NCBI RefSeq assembly: GCF_005491425.1
Contig: NZ_CP028083.1
Coordinates: forward strand, 768,001-832,000
Direction: 5' to 3'
DNA from: Lysinibacillus sp. SGAir0095
GTDB lineage: Bacteria > Bacillota > Bacilli > Bacillales_A > Planococcaceae
DNA: 64,000 nt
In this document: in pieces, positions 17,729-27,135 of the stretch
Numbering within the stretch: the stretch's first letter is position 1
Layout of the letters: each line of letters starts with the position of its first letter
The notes under the pieces: generated by a model
Seen by the model: the letters and a program-made list of their open reading frames with translations, nothing else
Told to the model about the DNA's origin: nothing
Database searches by the model: none
Translations under genes and position numbers: made by a program

Positions 17729-17943
17729 GAATTCGATAGATGAATATAAAACGAATCAAGATAGAATCACTTCTGGAAAGTATTTCAGTTAAAGTTTCCT
17801 AAAATTTGATTAACTTTCCTTTGTTAAGATTGGAAGATCGCAAGGCTATACTCAATTTCTAGTATTTTAGAAGGAGTTTGATGTAATTCGTTGAAAACTC
17901 CCATATAATAAGAAGTAAGTATTAGAGAGTGAGGTGCGGACTT

Positions 17944-19188
17944 ATGGAAGATTATGCGAGTGCTAAGTTAGTTGAAGAGAAAGTGTTTAAGGATCCAGTG
18001 CATGGCTATGTTCATGTACGAGATCAAGTGATTTGGGATTTAATCGCTACGAAAGAGTTCCAAAGATTACGGAGAATTCGACAATTAGGAACTACTTTTC
18101 TAGTGTTTCATGGGGCAGAGCATAGTCGTTTTAATCATTCACTAGGTGTCTATGAAATTGTTAGACGCATTGTGGACGATATTTTCCAGGGTCGACCTGA
18201 ATGGGATAATAACGAACGACTTTTAGCTTTATGTGCGGCACTATTGCATGATGTTGGACATGGTCCTTTTTCACATGCCTTTGAAAATGTCTTCGGCACA
18301 AACCATGAAGAATACACGAGAATGGTGCTATTAGGGGATACTGAAATTCATGAGGTGTTATCGCGGGTATCAAAGGACTTCCCGGAAAGAATAGCCCAAG
18401 TGATCGATAAAAACTATACCAATCAACAAGTAGTCAGTTTAATTTCCAGTCAGATCGATGCGGATCGAATGGATTATCTACAGCGGGATGCTTATTATAC
18501 AGGTGTGAGCTATGGTCATTTTGATATGGAGCGAATTTTACGCGTAATGCGCCCTCGGAAGGACATCATAGTCATTAAAGCCAGTGGCATGCATGCAGTA
18601 GAGGACTATATTATGTCCCGCTATCAAATGTACTTGCAAATCTATTTTCACCCGGTATCTCGAAGTGCGGAGACAATCTTAAATAATATATTAAAACGGG
18701 CAAAACGATTAAGTGAAGAAGGGTATTCGTTTAAATTTGAGCCAGTTCATTTTAAGCCGTTTTTCGAAAATAATAATTCATTAAAGCAGTATCTGGATTT
18801 AGATGAGAGCATTATGCTTACCTACTTCCAATTTTGGATGGAAGAGAATGATGCTATTCTAAGTGATTTATGCAGACGCTTTGTGAATCGCGATCTGTTT
18901 GAGCATATCGATTTAAATCCTGAAGAGGAGCCTGAACGTTACGCATGGCTTGTGGAGCAAGTAAAATCCATAGGTTTAGACCCAGAATATTATATCAGGC
19001 CGGATTCTACGTCAGATTTACCTTATGATATGTATCGACCAGGCATCTCATCGAAAAGCCCGATTTATTTAGAGATGCCTACAGGTGAGATTCGTGAACT
19101 GTCGGATCAGTCGCATATTGTTGCAACAATTGCCACAAAGATTAAAACAGATTATAAGGTCTATTACCCGAAAGAAATCGGGGGTTAG
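17944..19188 (+). CDS. ywfO: HD-domain phosphohydrolase YwfO (SAMHD1/dGTPase-like)
   Basis: Cytoplasmic metal-dependent phosphohydrolase of 414 aa. Metal ligands are visible in order: HSRFNHSLG (first His), HDVGHGPFSHAFE (the HD pair and a further His) and a later Asp in SQIDADRMDYL. This arrangement matches dNTP triphosphohydrolases of the SAMHD1/dGTPase family. ATG 17944 is preferred over GTG 17929 because GAGGTG lies seven bases before it. The substrate in this organism is inferred from the family. Confidence 0.88.
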   Translation: MEDYASAKLVEEKVFKDPVHGYVHVRDQVIWDLIATKEFQRLRRIRQLGTTFLVFHGAEHSRFNHSLGVYEIVRRIVDDIFQGRPEWDNNERLLALCAALLHDVGHGPFSHAFENVFGTNHEEYTRMVLLGDTEIHEVLSRVSKDFPERIAQVIDKNYTNQQVVSLISSQIDADRMDYLQRDAYYTGVSYGHFDMERILRVMRPRKDIIVIKASGMHAVEDYIMSRYQMYLQIYFHPVSRSAETILNNILKRAKRLSEEGYSFKFEPVHFKPFFENNNSLKQYLDLDESIMLTYFQFWMEENDAILSDLCRRFVNRDLFEHIDLNPEEEPERYAWLVEQVKSIGLDPEYYIRPDSTSDLPYDMYRPGISSKSPIYLEMPTGEIRELSDQSHIVATIATKIKTDYKVYYPKEIGG

Positions 19189-19230
19189 GAAGTAAATGAA
19201 TTTGAAAAAAGCAGTAAGGAAAATTAGCTT

Positions 19231-19287
19231 GTAAAAAAAAGAATCTCTACACAATGTCCAACGAATGGACAAAATGTAATAGATTCT
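19231..19287 (-). terminator. Terminator of the tautomerase gene (minus strand)
   Basis: Long near-perfect hairpin: AGAATCT/AGATTCT outer, TACA/TGTA middle, TGTCCA/TGGACA inner, with eight T after the stem on the minus strand. It lies 12 bases past the tautomerase stop. Confidence 0.88.
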
Positions 19288-19298
19288 AATACAGATAA

Positions 19299-19484
19299 TT
19301 ATTTATCGGAAGCGCGTACCCCGCCGTTTGCGTAATGGTTTTTAGCCATTTCTTCAATGACGATGGTTACAGCTTCTGGTTTTGCGTTAACTGTCTCTAC
19401 AACAGCTGCAGTTACTTTTTCCACTAAAGCTTTTTTCTGTTCGTCATTACGACCTTCTAGTAATTTTACAGTTACGATTGGCAT
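19299..19484 (-). CDS. ywhB: 4-oxalocrotonate tautomerase family enzyme
   Basis: Small 61-aa tautomerase; the family uses the N-terminal proline, exposed after Met removal, as a general base. The protein begins MPIVTVKLLEGR, so Pro1 is intact, and an Arg at residue 11 (ligand in relatives) is present. The start at ATG 19484 is fixed by GGGAGG and by the need for Pro at position two. Located next to ywhD as in B. subtilis. The physiological substrate is unknown. Confidence 0.92.
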   Translation of the reverse strand: MPIVTVKLLEGRNDEQKKALVEKVTAAVVETVNAKPEAVTIVIEEMAKNHYANGGVRASDK

Positions 19485-19555
19485 TTTACATCCTCCCAAG
19501 TGGATAAAATTAGTGTATATTCTTTATAATAGGCTTATATGGAGGGATTGACAAT

Positions 19556-20077
19556 ATGGCAAATGAAGAAAAACCAAAACAAAAGATGGGCTTTACCATC
19601 ATTAAAAATGACCCAACAGATGGACATAAAGGCTTTGGTATCGGTTCGCTATCCTTAGAGAATGTATCGCCAGTTTTTATTGATATAGAAGAAAGAAACG
19701 CATTTATTGATATTGGTGCGATGCATGCAAAAAGTGAAGTAGAGCGTCGAGTTAAATTTACCACAAATCGTGAGGATTCTGAAGGAGGAAAACCTTACTG
19801 GCTAGTTTGGGTAACGATAGATTTTAAAGAAAGTGGGCCGTATTTTGCTGGAGTAACAGCCTGTGAAATGGTCGTAAACAAAGAAAAACGCCGTGGGTAT
19901 AAGATTTTGGCAGACCATGTCAATAAAATGGACAAATCCATGAAACGTAAAATCATTGTGGATCACATGGATGATGTATCGAAGGAAGTACTGGCAGACT
20001 TTTTGAAAAGTCACAACTTAGAAATGTGGGAAAGAAGCGAGGAGCAGCTTCGAAACGATTTAACCCTAAATAAATAA
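19556..20077 (+). CDS. ywhD: YwhD family protein
   Basis: 173-aa cytoplasmic protein of the YwhD family, conserved in Bacillales without known function. It is rich in Lys and Glu, with no signal peptide or membrane segment. GGAGGG precedes ATG 19556. Divergent from ywhB. Identified by sequence (MGFTIIKNDPTDGHKGFG) and by position between ywhB and pbpG. Confidence 0.85.
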   Translation: MANEEKPKQKMGFTIIKNDPTDGHKGFGIGSLSLENVSPVFIDIEERNAFIDIGAMHAKSEVERRVKFTTNREDSEGGKPYWLVWVTIDFKESGPYFAGVTACEMVVNKEKRRGYKILADHVNKMDKSMKRKIIVDHMDDVSKEVLADFLKSHNLEMWERSEEQLRNDLTLNK

Positions 20078-20348
20078 TGAGTAGTATCTCAAATGGAAAC
20101 GTGTTTCGGAAATAATATTTAGTCAATAGTTTTTAGTGAAAAGTGGCTGCTAAATTTGAACAAAATGTGACATTTCGAAATTAGATTTAATCCGTTATTG
20201 AAACTAAGTTTGAAAAAAAGTACACTGAAACTAAGCTTAAATAGTAAGCTAGGACACTTGGCTGAACGAAATGTTTGAGACTTATGCGGCATTTGAAACA
20301 TCCCAAGCCGGATGCCCCATGAATCTCATACTTTCGTTTGCCATAAAA

Positions 20349-20379
20349 ATCGATTTACTTAGGAAATCGATATTTTTTT
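20349..20379 (+). terminator. Possible terminator downstream of ywhD
   Basis: ATCGATTT, seven-base loop, AAATCGAT followed by ATTTTTTT. It lies about 270 bp after the ywhD stop; the interval between holds no gene that I can support. Confidence 0.6.
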
Positions 20380-20411
20380 ATATTAATATACCAATTTTTA
20401 CTAATTAATAG

Positions 20412-20466
20412 TAAAAGCTCTTTCTTGATAGTGGGTAATATCCCAATCAAGAAAGAGCTTTTTTCT
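20412..20466 (-). terminator. Strong bidirectional terminator downstream of pbpG
   Basis: AAAAGCTCTTTCTTGAT and ATCAAGAAAGAGCTTTT form a 17-bp stem with T-rich flanks on both strands. It touches the pbpG stop at 20466. Confidence 0.88.
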
Positions 20467-22529
20467 TAATATTTGTTAAAGAACCCTTTAAATGCTTCAA
20501 ATGGGAATAGGTCTAGGAAGTCCTTCCACGAATCTTCATCAAAGAATTCAAACGATGAACATTTCTCTTTTGGAATGTCTTCTGATTTTACGTAAACCAT
20601 TCTCTGTTTAGGACAAGCATCCGTTGCAAGTTTTCCTGTTTCAATATCGATCATTACCTTTTCTACACCTTTTGGGGCTTCAAAGCTTTCGTTAGATGTC
20701 CCCTTATTAATCGCTTCCATAAAATCAATCCAGACTTGTTTAGAAGCAGCCATATCTTGTTGTACCGAGAGGGTCTTGCCTTGATCATATCCATTCCATA
20801 CACCAGCAGTAACGCTTGGTGTATAGCCCACTAACCACTGATCACTTACCGTAGTTCCAGACTTAGCAGCATACGTATGTGTCATACGAGGGCGCAAGGA
20901 AACACCGGTAGCAGGAGAATAATCACTAAACACTGGATCGAAAATACCTGTCATCATATCTGTTAGTAAAAAGGCATTTTCTTCTGAAATAACCTGTTCA
21001 CTCTTAGGTTTTTTGTATTCATATACAACTTCGCCATCTGCGTTTTTGATTTCAAGTATTGTTGTAGGCTTAGTTTCTTTCCCGCCATTAGCAATTGTGT
21101 TATAAGCTTTAGTTAAATCAAATAGTGAATTCTCTGTTGTACCAAGAGCGATTGAAGGGTTATTCGCCTCGGAAAAGTTTAGGTTAAAACGCTCCAATAC
21201 ATCCCGGTATGAGTCGTATCCGATTTCCTCTAAAGTTTTAACAGCATAGATATTATCCGATATTGCAATCGCTTGTGCTAAAGACATTTGGCCGTCAGCG
21301 AATTGTCCATTTACATTTTGAGGCTTATACGTAGCCCGACCATTGTCATAGGTAAAAATTGTCTCGCCTACATCTAAAAAAGTAAGTGGTGAAAATCCAT
21401 TTTCTAGGGCAGCTGCATATAAAAATGGCTTAATTGAAGAGCCGGGTTGACGTACGCCTTGCGTAACACGGTTAAAGGAGCTATCTTCATAATTCCGGCC
21501 ACCAACTAAAGCTGTAACCTGTCCACTGTTAACATCCATACTGACAAAGCCGACCTGCAAATCGCTATCTGGCATATTTTTCTCTATAGCTTCGTCAACA
21601 GCTATTTGATGTGCTTGGTTTAAAGTCGTTTTAATGGACCAGCCGCCCTCACGAATATTAAGATTCTCTTTTTCCAAAATCTTTGAAGCTTCTTGCCATG
21701 CAACATCCAAGAAGTAAGGTGCGATGGATTTAGTCGCAGTCCATTGTTCATTTTTTAATATGATTTCTTCCGCATTTGCGCGACTCTTTTCCTCAGCTGA
21801 AATGTATTTTTGCTTGTCCATTAACCCTAAGATAACAGCTTGTCGATCCGTTGCTTTTTCAAAATTGTTAATAGGTGAGTAGATACTTGGACCTTTCGGA
21901 ATCCCTGCCAATAAGGCGGATTCAGCTAAAGTTAATTCACTCGCTGATTTGCCAAAGTAATAGCGGCTTCCGGCTTCAATCCCATACATTCCATGGCCAT
22001 AGTTAACAGTATTTAAGTAACCCTCCAAAATTTCTTCCTTACTATAGAACAATTCCAATCGGTATGCATATAACGCCTCCTGGATTTTCCTTGTCCATGT
22101 TTTATCAAGTGTTAAGTAAAGATTTCGAGCCAATTGCATACTGATGGTACTCGCACCTTCAGCCATGCTTTGTGTTTTCAAATCTGTTAAAAGTGCACTG
22201 GCGATACGTGAATAATCAAAGCCATTATGCTCATAGTAGTCTTTATCTTCAACAGCGATTGTTGCATCTATTAAATATGGCGAGATTTCGTCTAATTCCA
22301 CCCAATAACGCCTTTCAGAAGAGAGATAATCACCTATTCTGTTTCCATTATTATCTAAAAACACGGATGCTTTAGGCACAGTTAATGGTGGAGCACCAGC
22401 AATTTGAGCATATACACGCAAAGCAATAAGCCCAACAACAACTGCAAATATCGCAGCAACTGCAGTAAAGGTCGTGTACTTCAACCATTTTTTTCGTTTT
22501 CTCTGTCGTCTATAGCTTTCACGTTTCAT
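20466..22529 (-). CDS. pbpG: Class A penicillin-binding protein (PbpG/PBP2d type)
   Basis: Bifunctional peptidoglycan synthase: glycosyltransferase plus DD-transpeptidase, anchored by one N-terminal membrane helix after a very basic cytoplasmic tail (KRESYRRQRKRKKW). The glycosyltransferase domain shows AVEDKDYYEHNG with the catalytic Glu and EGASTISMQLARN. The transpeptidase has SSIK (PGSSIKPF), SDN and KSGTT. Start ATG 22529 (687 aa) has GGGGTG eight bases before it; in-frame codons up to 22565 are possible. Position beside ywhD and speB matches B. subtilis pbpG (ywhE), a sigma-F gene of spore wall synthesis. Confidence 0.9.
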   Translation of the reverse strand: MKRESYRRQRKRKKWLKYTTFTAVAAIFAVVVGLIALRVYAQIAGAPPLTVPKASVFLDNNGNRIGDYLSSERRYWVELDEISPYLIDATIAVEDKDYYEHNGFDYSRIASALLTDLKTQSMAEGASTISMQLARNLYLTLDKTWTRKIQEALYAYRLELFYSKEEILEGYLNTVNYGHGMYGIEAGSRYYFGKSASELTLAESALLAGIPKGPSIYSPINNFEKATDRQAVILGLMDKQKYISAEEKSRANAEEIILKNEQWTATKSIAPYFLDVAWQEASKILEKENLNIREGGWSIKTTLNQAHQIAVDEAIEKNMPDSDLQVGFVSMDVNSGQVTALVGGRNYEDSSFNRVTQGVRQPGSSIKPFLYAAALENGFSPLTFLDVGETIFTYDNGRATYKPQNVNGQFADGQMSLAQAIAISDNIYAVKTLEEIGYDSYRDVLERFNLNFSEANNPSIALGTTENSLFDLTKAYNTIANGGKETKPTTILEIKNADGEVVYEYKKPKSEQVISEENAFLLTDMMTGIFDPVFSDYSPATGVSLRPRMTHTYAAKSGTTVSDQWLVGYTPSVTAGVWNGYDQGKTLSVQQDMAASKQVWIDFMEAINKGTSNESFEAPKGVEKVMIDIETGKLATDACPKQRMVYVKSEDIPKEKCSSFEFFDEDSWKDFLDLFPFEAFKGFFNKY

Positions 22530-23010
22530 CCGCATTTCACCCCACTTCATTTTTATACTATCCATAGTATAGACTCGAAAAGTAACCTTTAATCGAATTT
22601 ATACGTAAAAAAACTGTTGCAACTTGTCTAAAATTATCTATACTTTTTCAAGTAGCTGTAATCTGATGAAATTCCTGATTAAATTGAGAATTATGGTTAG
22701 TAAAATGGATATACGAAGATTAAACCATTCACAATATCATATACGAAATAAGTCGAAAAAAGTTTCAAAAGACCTACGAGTTGAGATTTTCATGATATAA
22801 GATGGCATTTTTAATAAAACCATGCAATTTAATTGGTAAATGAAAAGTTATGTAATGAAAAAACTGGCCAAATACCAGTTTGAGTTGAACAATTTATCGA
22901 CAAAATATGATAAAGTGAAACTCAAAGATGCTCCTTTAGACATTGGAGCTTTAGGGAACTCATGCAGAATGAATTTTTTGGTTTGAAAAAAAGAATTGAA
23001 GGTGAATTAA
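22530..23010. other. Divergent intergenic region pbpG / speB
   Basis: About 480 bp with no gene that I can support; speE, which separates pbpG and speB in B. subtilis, is not here. Two small hairpins are visible: AAACTGG/CCAGTTT at 22861-22881 and GCTCC/GGAGC near 22930-22953, the latter close before speB. No promoter assigned. Confidence 0.5.
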
Positions 23011-23883
23011 ATGAGATTTGATGAAACTTATGCAGGAAATGTATTTATTAAAAGCCATCCCAATTACGAGGAATCAAAAGCTGTTCTTTACGGAATGCCA
23101 ATGGACTGGACAGTAAGCTACCGTCCTGGTTCTCGTTTCGGCCCAACACGTATTCGTGAGGTGTCGATTGGGCTAGAGGAATATAGCTTATATTTAGATC
23201 GTGAATTAGATGATGTAAAATTCTTTGATGCGGGAGATATTCCACTTCCTTTTGGGAACCCGGAAAAGTCATTGAAAGAAATCAAAGATTTTGTTAGAAA
23301 AGTAGTAGCAGAGGGCAAAGTGCCAATCGGGATGGGAGGCGAGCATTTAGTTTCTCTACCTGTTATGGAAGCGGTATATGAAAAGTATAATGACCTAGCC
23401 ATTATTCATTTTGATGCACATACAGACCTGCGTACAGACTACGAAGGCGAGCCATATTCACATGCTACGCCAATTCGTAAAATTGCAGATCAAATCGGAC
23501 CAAAGAATGTCTATTCATTTGGTATTCGCTCTGGTTTAAAAGAAGAATTCGAATGGGCTAAGGAAAATGGTATGCACATTTCACCATTTGAAGTATTGGA
23601 ACCACTTAAACAAGTGTTGCCAACATTGGCCGGTCGTAATGTATACGTAACAATTGATATTGACGTGTTAGACCCAGCACACGCACCAGGAACTGGCACA
23701 GTAGACTGCGGTGGAATCACTTCAAAAGAATTACTGGCATCTATCCACGAAATCGCTCGCAGTGGCGTAAACGTAGTAGGTTTCGATCTTGTAGAAGTAG
23801 CACCAATTTACGACCACTCAGAAATGACGGTAAACACTGCAGCGAAGCTTTTACGTGAAATGATTCTTGGTTGGGTAAAGTAA
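23011..23883 (+). CDS. speB: Agmatinase
   Basis: Hydrolyses agmatine to putrescine and urea in polyamine synthesis; cytoplasmic, binuclear manganese enzyme of the arginase superfamily. Metal motifs: GGEHLVS, HFDAHTDLR and DIDVLDPAHAPGTGT, all intact. Length 290 aa is typical. GAAGGTGA precedes ATG 23011. It is alone here, whereas in B. subtilis speE precedes it. A guanidinobutyrase activity cannot be excluded from sequence. Confidence 0.92.
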   Translation: MRFDETYAGNVFIKSHPNYEESKAVLYGMPMDWTVSYRPGSRFGPTRIREVSIGLEEYSLYLDRELDDVKFFDAGDIPLPFGNPEKSLKEIKDFVRKVVAEGKVPIGMGGEHLVSLPVMEAVYEKYNDLAIIHFDAHTDLRTDYEGEPYSHATPIRKIADQIGPKNVYSFGIRSGLKEEFEWAKENGMHISPFEVLEPLKQVLPTLAGRNVYVTIDIDVLDPAHAPGTGTVDCGGITSKELLASIHEIARSGVNVVGFDLVEVAPIYDHSEMTVNTAAKLLREMILGWVK

Positions 23884-23943
23884 ATAACTTTTGATGGAAT
23901 TTCATGAGCGTTTAATCTCTAATCAAAGGTAATCAAGTTATAG

Positions 23944-23981
23944 AGGTATGGACCATTATAAAATGTGTCCATGCCTTTTTA
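23944..23981 (+). terminator. Terminator of speB
   Basis: AGGTATGGAC pairs with GTCCATGCCT around an AT-rich loop, followed by five T. It lies about 60 bases after the stop. Confidence 0.82.
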
Positions 23982-24185
23982 GTATTTGCAAATCATATTC
24001 TAATTTTGATGGATTATGGGAAATAAATGAAGCATACGGAGCCTATTTTGAGTGAGACTCAACTTTTTAGAAAGTGTAAATATTAGATGGAACTATTTAT
24101 AGTTGTATCTTGATAAAATTCACCAATTCATCCTATAATAATAAGGTTATATATAGTAATGCTAGCCAAGGAGCGGTCCTCTTCA

Positions 24186-24623
24186 ATGAGTATGGAAGAA
24201 ACAAAAGTTAAAATAAAATTGAATTCCACAATTTTACCGATAGATGGAGAAAAAGAAAACTACGAAATGTGGTTAGACGGATCTCTTGTGAAAAAGTCAG
24301 GAAAGAGCTATCTGCGTTATGTAGAACAACTTGAGGAAAAAGAAATTCGTACAACAGTAAAGATGGGAAATGATCAGGCCCTTATATTACGCGGTGGTGG
24401 TGTGAAAATGCGTCTGCCATTTAACGTAATTCAAGATGAAATAGGGGAATACGATACACAGTATGGATCCCTGCCAATCGTAACGAAAACCCTGCATTTA
24501 TCCTATGATTTTAACGAAGAGAAAAGTATGAATGGAAAATTTTATGTCCAGTATGATCTCGTTATTAGCGGTCAATCTGTAGGGAAATACACATTGGAAA
24601 TACACTATTCGGAGGTACAATAA
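24186..24623 (+). CDS. ywiB: DUF1934 family protein (YwiB)
   Basis: Small protein of 145 aa with an all-beta, calycin-like DUF1934 pattern (alternating strands such as [19 protein letters not shown]). It directly precedes argS, with which its stop overlaps by one base (TAATG), as in other Bacillales. Start ATG 24186 has AAGGAG 12 bases upstream, slightly long; ATG 24192 or an earlier in-frame ATG at 24159 are alternatives. Function unknown. Confidence 0.82.
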   Translation: MSMEETKVKIKLNSTILPIDGEKENYEMWLDGSLVKKSGKSYLRYVEQLEEKEIRTTVKMGNDQALILRGGGVKMRLPFNVIQDEIGEYDTQYGSLPIVTKTLHLSYDFNEEKSMNGKFYVQYDLVISGQSVGKYTLEIHYSEVQ

Positions 24624-26290
24624 TGAATGCAGTAGAACAATTGCAACAAGCAATTAAAGACGCCCTGCAAGCGGCTGTTGAGAAATCAGGTTTAGTAGAA
24701 GCAGGTACACAATTTACTATCCATCTAGAAACACCAAAGGATAAAGCAAATGGTGACTTTGCTACAAACCTTGCTATGCAACTAACAAAATTAGCTAAAA
24801 AACCACCCCGTGCCATTGCTGAAAGCATCTTAGAAAATATGGCAACAGAGGGTACTGAAATTGAAAAATTAGAAATTGCTGGACCAGGTTTTATTAACAT
24901 CACGGTGCGTAAAGCATTCCTTGCTGATGTTGTAAAAGCAGTAAAAGAACAAGGTGAAAACTATGGTCGTTCGGCAGCTGGTAATGGTGAAAAAGTACAG
25001 GTCGAGTTCGTTTCAGCAAACCCAACAGGTGACCTTCACCTAGGCCACGCTCGTGGTGCTGCATTTGGTGACTCGTTATGTAACGTATTAGACTTTGCCG
25101 GTTTTGATGTATCCCGCGAATATTATATTAACGATGCGGGTAATCAAATCAATAACCTGGCACATTCATTAGAAGCTCGCTACAAGCAAGCTTTAGGAAT
25201 GGATGCAGCAATGCCGGAAGACGGGTATCATGGTCAAGATATCATTAATATTGCCGGTAAATTAGCTGATGAATTTGGCGCGGCAATTCTTGAAAAGTCA
25301 GATGAAGAGCGCTTTGAATTCTTCCGCGAACATGGTTTAAAACTTGAGTTAGATAAATTAAAAAATGACCTTGCAAACTTCCGTGTAAACTTTGATGTCT
25401 GGTATTCAGAAACGTCATTATACAAAAATGGCAAAATCGATGTAGCATTAAATAAACTAAAAGAGAATGGCCACGTGTTTGAAGAAGAAGGCGCAACTTG
25501 GTTCCGTTCAACTACATTCGGTGATGATAAAGACCGTGTATTAGTTAAATCAGATGGATCGTTCACTTACCTAACGCCAGACATCGCTTACCACGAAGAC
25601 AAAATTCAGCGTGGATTCGAGAAATTAATCAACATCTGGGGTGCTGACCACCACGGGTATATTCCACGTATGAAGGCTGCGATTCAAGCACTTGGATACG
25701 ACCGTGAAAAATTAGAAGTTGAAGTTATCCAAATGGTACAGCTATATAAAAACGGTGAAAAATATAAAATGAGTAAACGTACAGGGAATGCTGTTACAAT
25801 GCGTGATCTAGTGGAAGAAGTAGGCTTGGATGCGGTGCGCTACTACTTTGTCAAAACGGCTTGTGACTCGCATATGGACTTCGACTTAGATTTAGCCGTA
25901 TCACAATCTAATGAAAACCCTGTTTACTATGCACAATATGCTCATGCCCGTATTTGTTCAATTATTCGTCAAGCAGATGAGCAAGGGTTCAAAGCGACAT
26001 TAGAAAACTTAAATCTGTTAACAGCAGAAAAAGAAGAGGATGTATTGAAAAAAGTAGGTGCATTCCCTCAAGTAGTAGCAGAAGCGGCAAAACACCGCAC
26101 GCCACACCGTGTTGCCAACTACATTCAAGACTTGGCAGCTGCATTCCACAGCTTCTACAACGCAGAAAAAGTACTTAACCCTGAGAACAAAGAACTAACG
26201 GAAGCACGCTTGGCATTAATCAATACAGTTCGTGTAACATTAGCGAATGCATTACGTTTAATCGGCGTTGCTGCACCTGAGAAAATGTAA
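24623..26290 (+). CDS. argS: Arginyl-tRNA synthetase
   Basis: Charges tRNA-Arg; class I synthetase, cytoplasmic, 555 aa. The N-terminal Add-1 domain (residues about 1-110) recognises tRNA; the HIGH-type motif is HLGHAR (near residue 133), the KMSKS-type motif is KMSKR (near residue 380), and a C-terminal anticodon-binding (DALR) domain ends the protein. GGAGGT at 24611-24616 sets ATG 24623. Translationally coupled to ywiB. Confidence 0.97.
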   Translation: MNAVEQLQQAIKDALQAAVEKSGLVEAGTQFTIHLETPKDKANGDFATNLAMQLTKLAKKPPRAIAESILENMATEGTEIEKLEIAGPGFINITVRKAFLADVVKAVKEQGENYGRSAAGNGEKVQVEFVSANPTGDLHLGHARGAAFGDSLCNVLDFAGFDVSREYYINDAGNQINNLAHSLEARYKQALGMDAAMPEDGYHGQDIINIAGKLADEFGAAILEKSDEERFEFFREHGLKLELDKLKNDLANFRVNFDVWYSETSLYKNGKIDVALNKLKENGHVFEEEGATWFRSTTFGDDKDRVLVKSDGSFTYLTPDIAYHEDKIQRGFEKLINIWGADHHGYIPRMKAAIQALGYDREKLEVEVIQMVQLYKNGEKYKMSKRTGNAVTMRDLVEEVGLDAVRYYFVKTACDSHMDFDLDLAVSQSNENPVYYAQYAHARICSIIRQADEQGFKATLENLNLLTAEKEEDVLKKVGAFPQVVAEAAKHRTPHRVANYIQDLAAAFHSFYNAEKVLNPENKELTEARLALINTVRVTLANALRLIGVAAPEKM

Positions 26291-26308
26291 AATTTAAAAG
26301 TAAGTAAA

Positions 26309-26356
26309 GTGACCTAATCGGGCGTTTGTATAAACGTTCGTTGGGTCATTTTTTTT
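26309..26356 (+). terminator. Terminator of argS
   Basis: AGTGACCTAATCGGGCGTTT pairs with AACGTTCGTTGGGTCA(T), with a few internal mismatches, followed by eight T. Confidence 0.88.
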
Positions 26357-26371
26357 GTTTGAAGGAGTGGG

Positions 26372-26473
26372 ATGAAGGAAAGGGAAATTGAGCTCTTTAT
26401 TGGAGGAGAGCTTACGGACCAACAAGGATATGTAAAAATTAAAGAAAAGCAAACGAAGATATCTTGCTTTTAA
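26372..26473 (+). other. Possible 33-aa ORF or gene remnant
   Basis: An ATG at 26372 has GAAGGAG just upstream and opens 33 codons (MKEREIELFIGGELTDQQGY at the start). A second frame of 29 codons starts in the TAATG overlap at 26473 and ends at 26562. The good ribosome site and overlapping stop/start look gene-like, but the products are tiny, match no family that I know, and may be the remains of one frameshifted gene. Confidence 0.3.
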
Positions 26474-26691
26474 TGGTAAATGCGGAATTGCGGGCAGGAG
26501 TTCTCCTGGACAAATCATGTACGGCTCCAGTAGATTTTGACCATGAGAAGCCTTATTTCTAATAGAATCTTAGAAAATGAGTCAGTTATTCAAAAGAGGC
26601 ATTCTCGTTAAAATCACGACTATTCGTAATTGCGAAAACTCAAAATATTCTACAACGTAAATAAAAAAATCTACTAAATACATAAATTCTA

Positions 26692-26722
26692 TTGAAGTTT
26701 ACGTTAACGTCAATGATATAAT
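26692..26722 (+). promoter_or_regulatory. MerR-type promoter with 19-bp spacer and palindromic operator
   Basis: -35 TTGAAG (26692-26697), -10 TATAAT (26717-26722), spacer 19 bp. The spacer contains the palindrome TTTACGTTAACGTCAA (26698-26713). Over-long spacers with a central dyad are the hallmark of MerR-family control, and the first gene downstream encodes a MerR protein, so autoregulation is likely. Confidence 0.75.
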
Positions 26723-26745
26723 TTGGGAAAAGAAGGGGTGAGTGG

Positions 26746-27135
26746 GTGAAAACGATTCAGGAGGTTGCTAAAGAGTTTGATGTCTCCACTAGAACACTTA
26801 GATACTATGAAGAGATTGGGTTGCTTCGTCCAAGTCGTTCGGTTTCGAATCAGCGAACCTTTTCTAAGAAGGAGCTAGCAAAGTTAAAACTCATCTTTCG
26901 AGGGAAGAAATATGGATTCTCGCTGGATGAAATTAAGGAGATGGTGCTGCTTTTTGATCTCGACCGGACGGGGATACAACAATTAGAACGGACTGTTGAA
27001 TATGGCGAGCAAAAGATGAAAGAAATTGACTCAAAAATAGAAGAGCTTGTACAGATGAAAATGGAATTACAGGAATTGCACGCAAAGTTTTACGAAAAAT
27101 TATTGAATTTAAAGGGAGAGATAGTTGATGAATAG
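26746..27135 (+). CDS. MerR family transcriptional regulator
   Basis: 129-aa DNA-binding regulator: N-terminal winged helix-turn-helix (residues 1-70, with STRTLRYYEEIGLLRPSR) and a C-terminal coiled coil (about 80-120) for dimerisation. There is no Cys-rich metal site, so a small organic or acyl-CoA ligand is more likely than a metal. GTG start at 26746. It leads an operon with an acyl-CoA ligase and an acyl-CoA dehydrogenase, a setting shared with LiuR-type regulators of branched-chain acyl-CoA catabolism (inference). Confidence 0.88.
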   Translation: MKTIQEVAKEFDVSTRTLRYYEEIGLLRPSRSVSNQRTFSKKELAKLKLIFRGKKYGFSLDEIKEMVLLFDLDRTGIQQLERTVEYGEQKMKEIDSKIEELVQMKMELQELHAKFYEKLLNLKGEIVDE

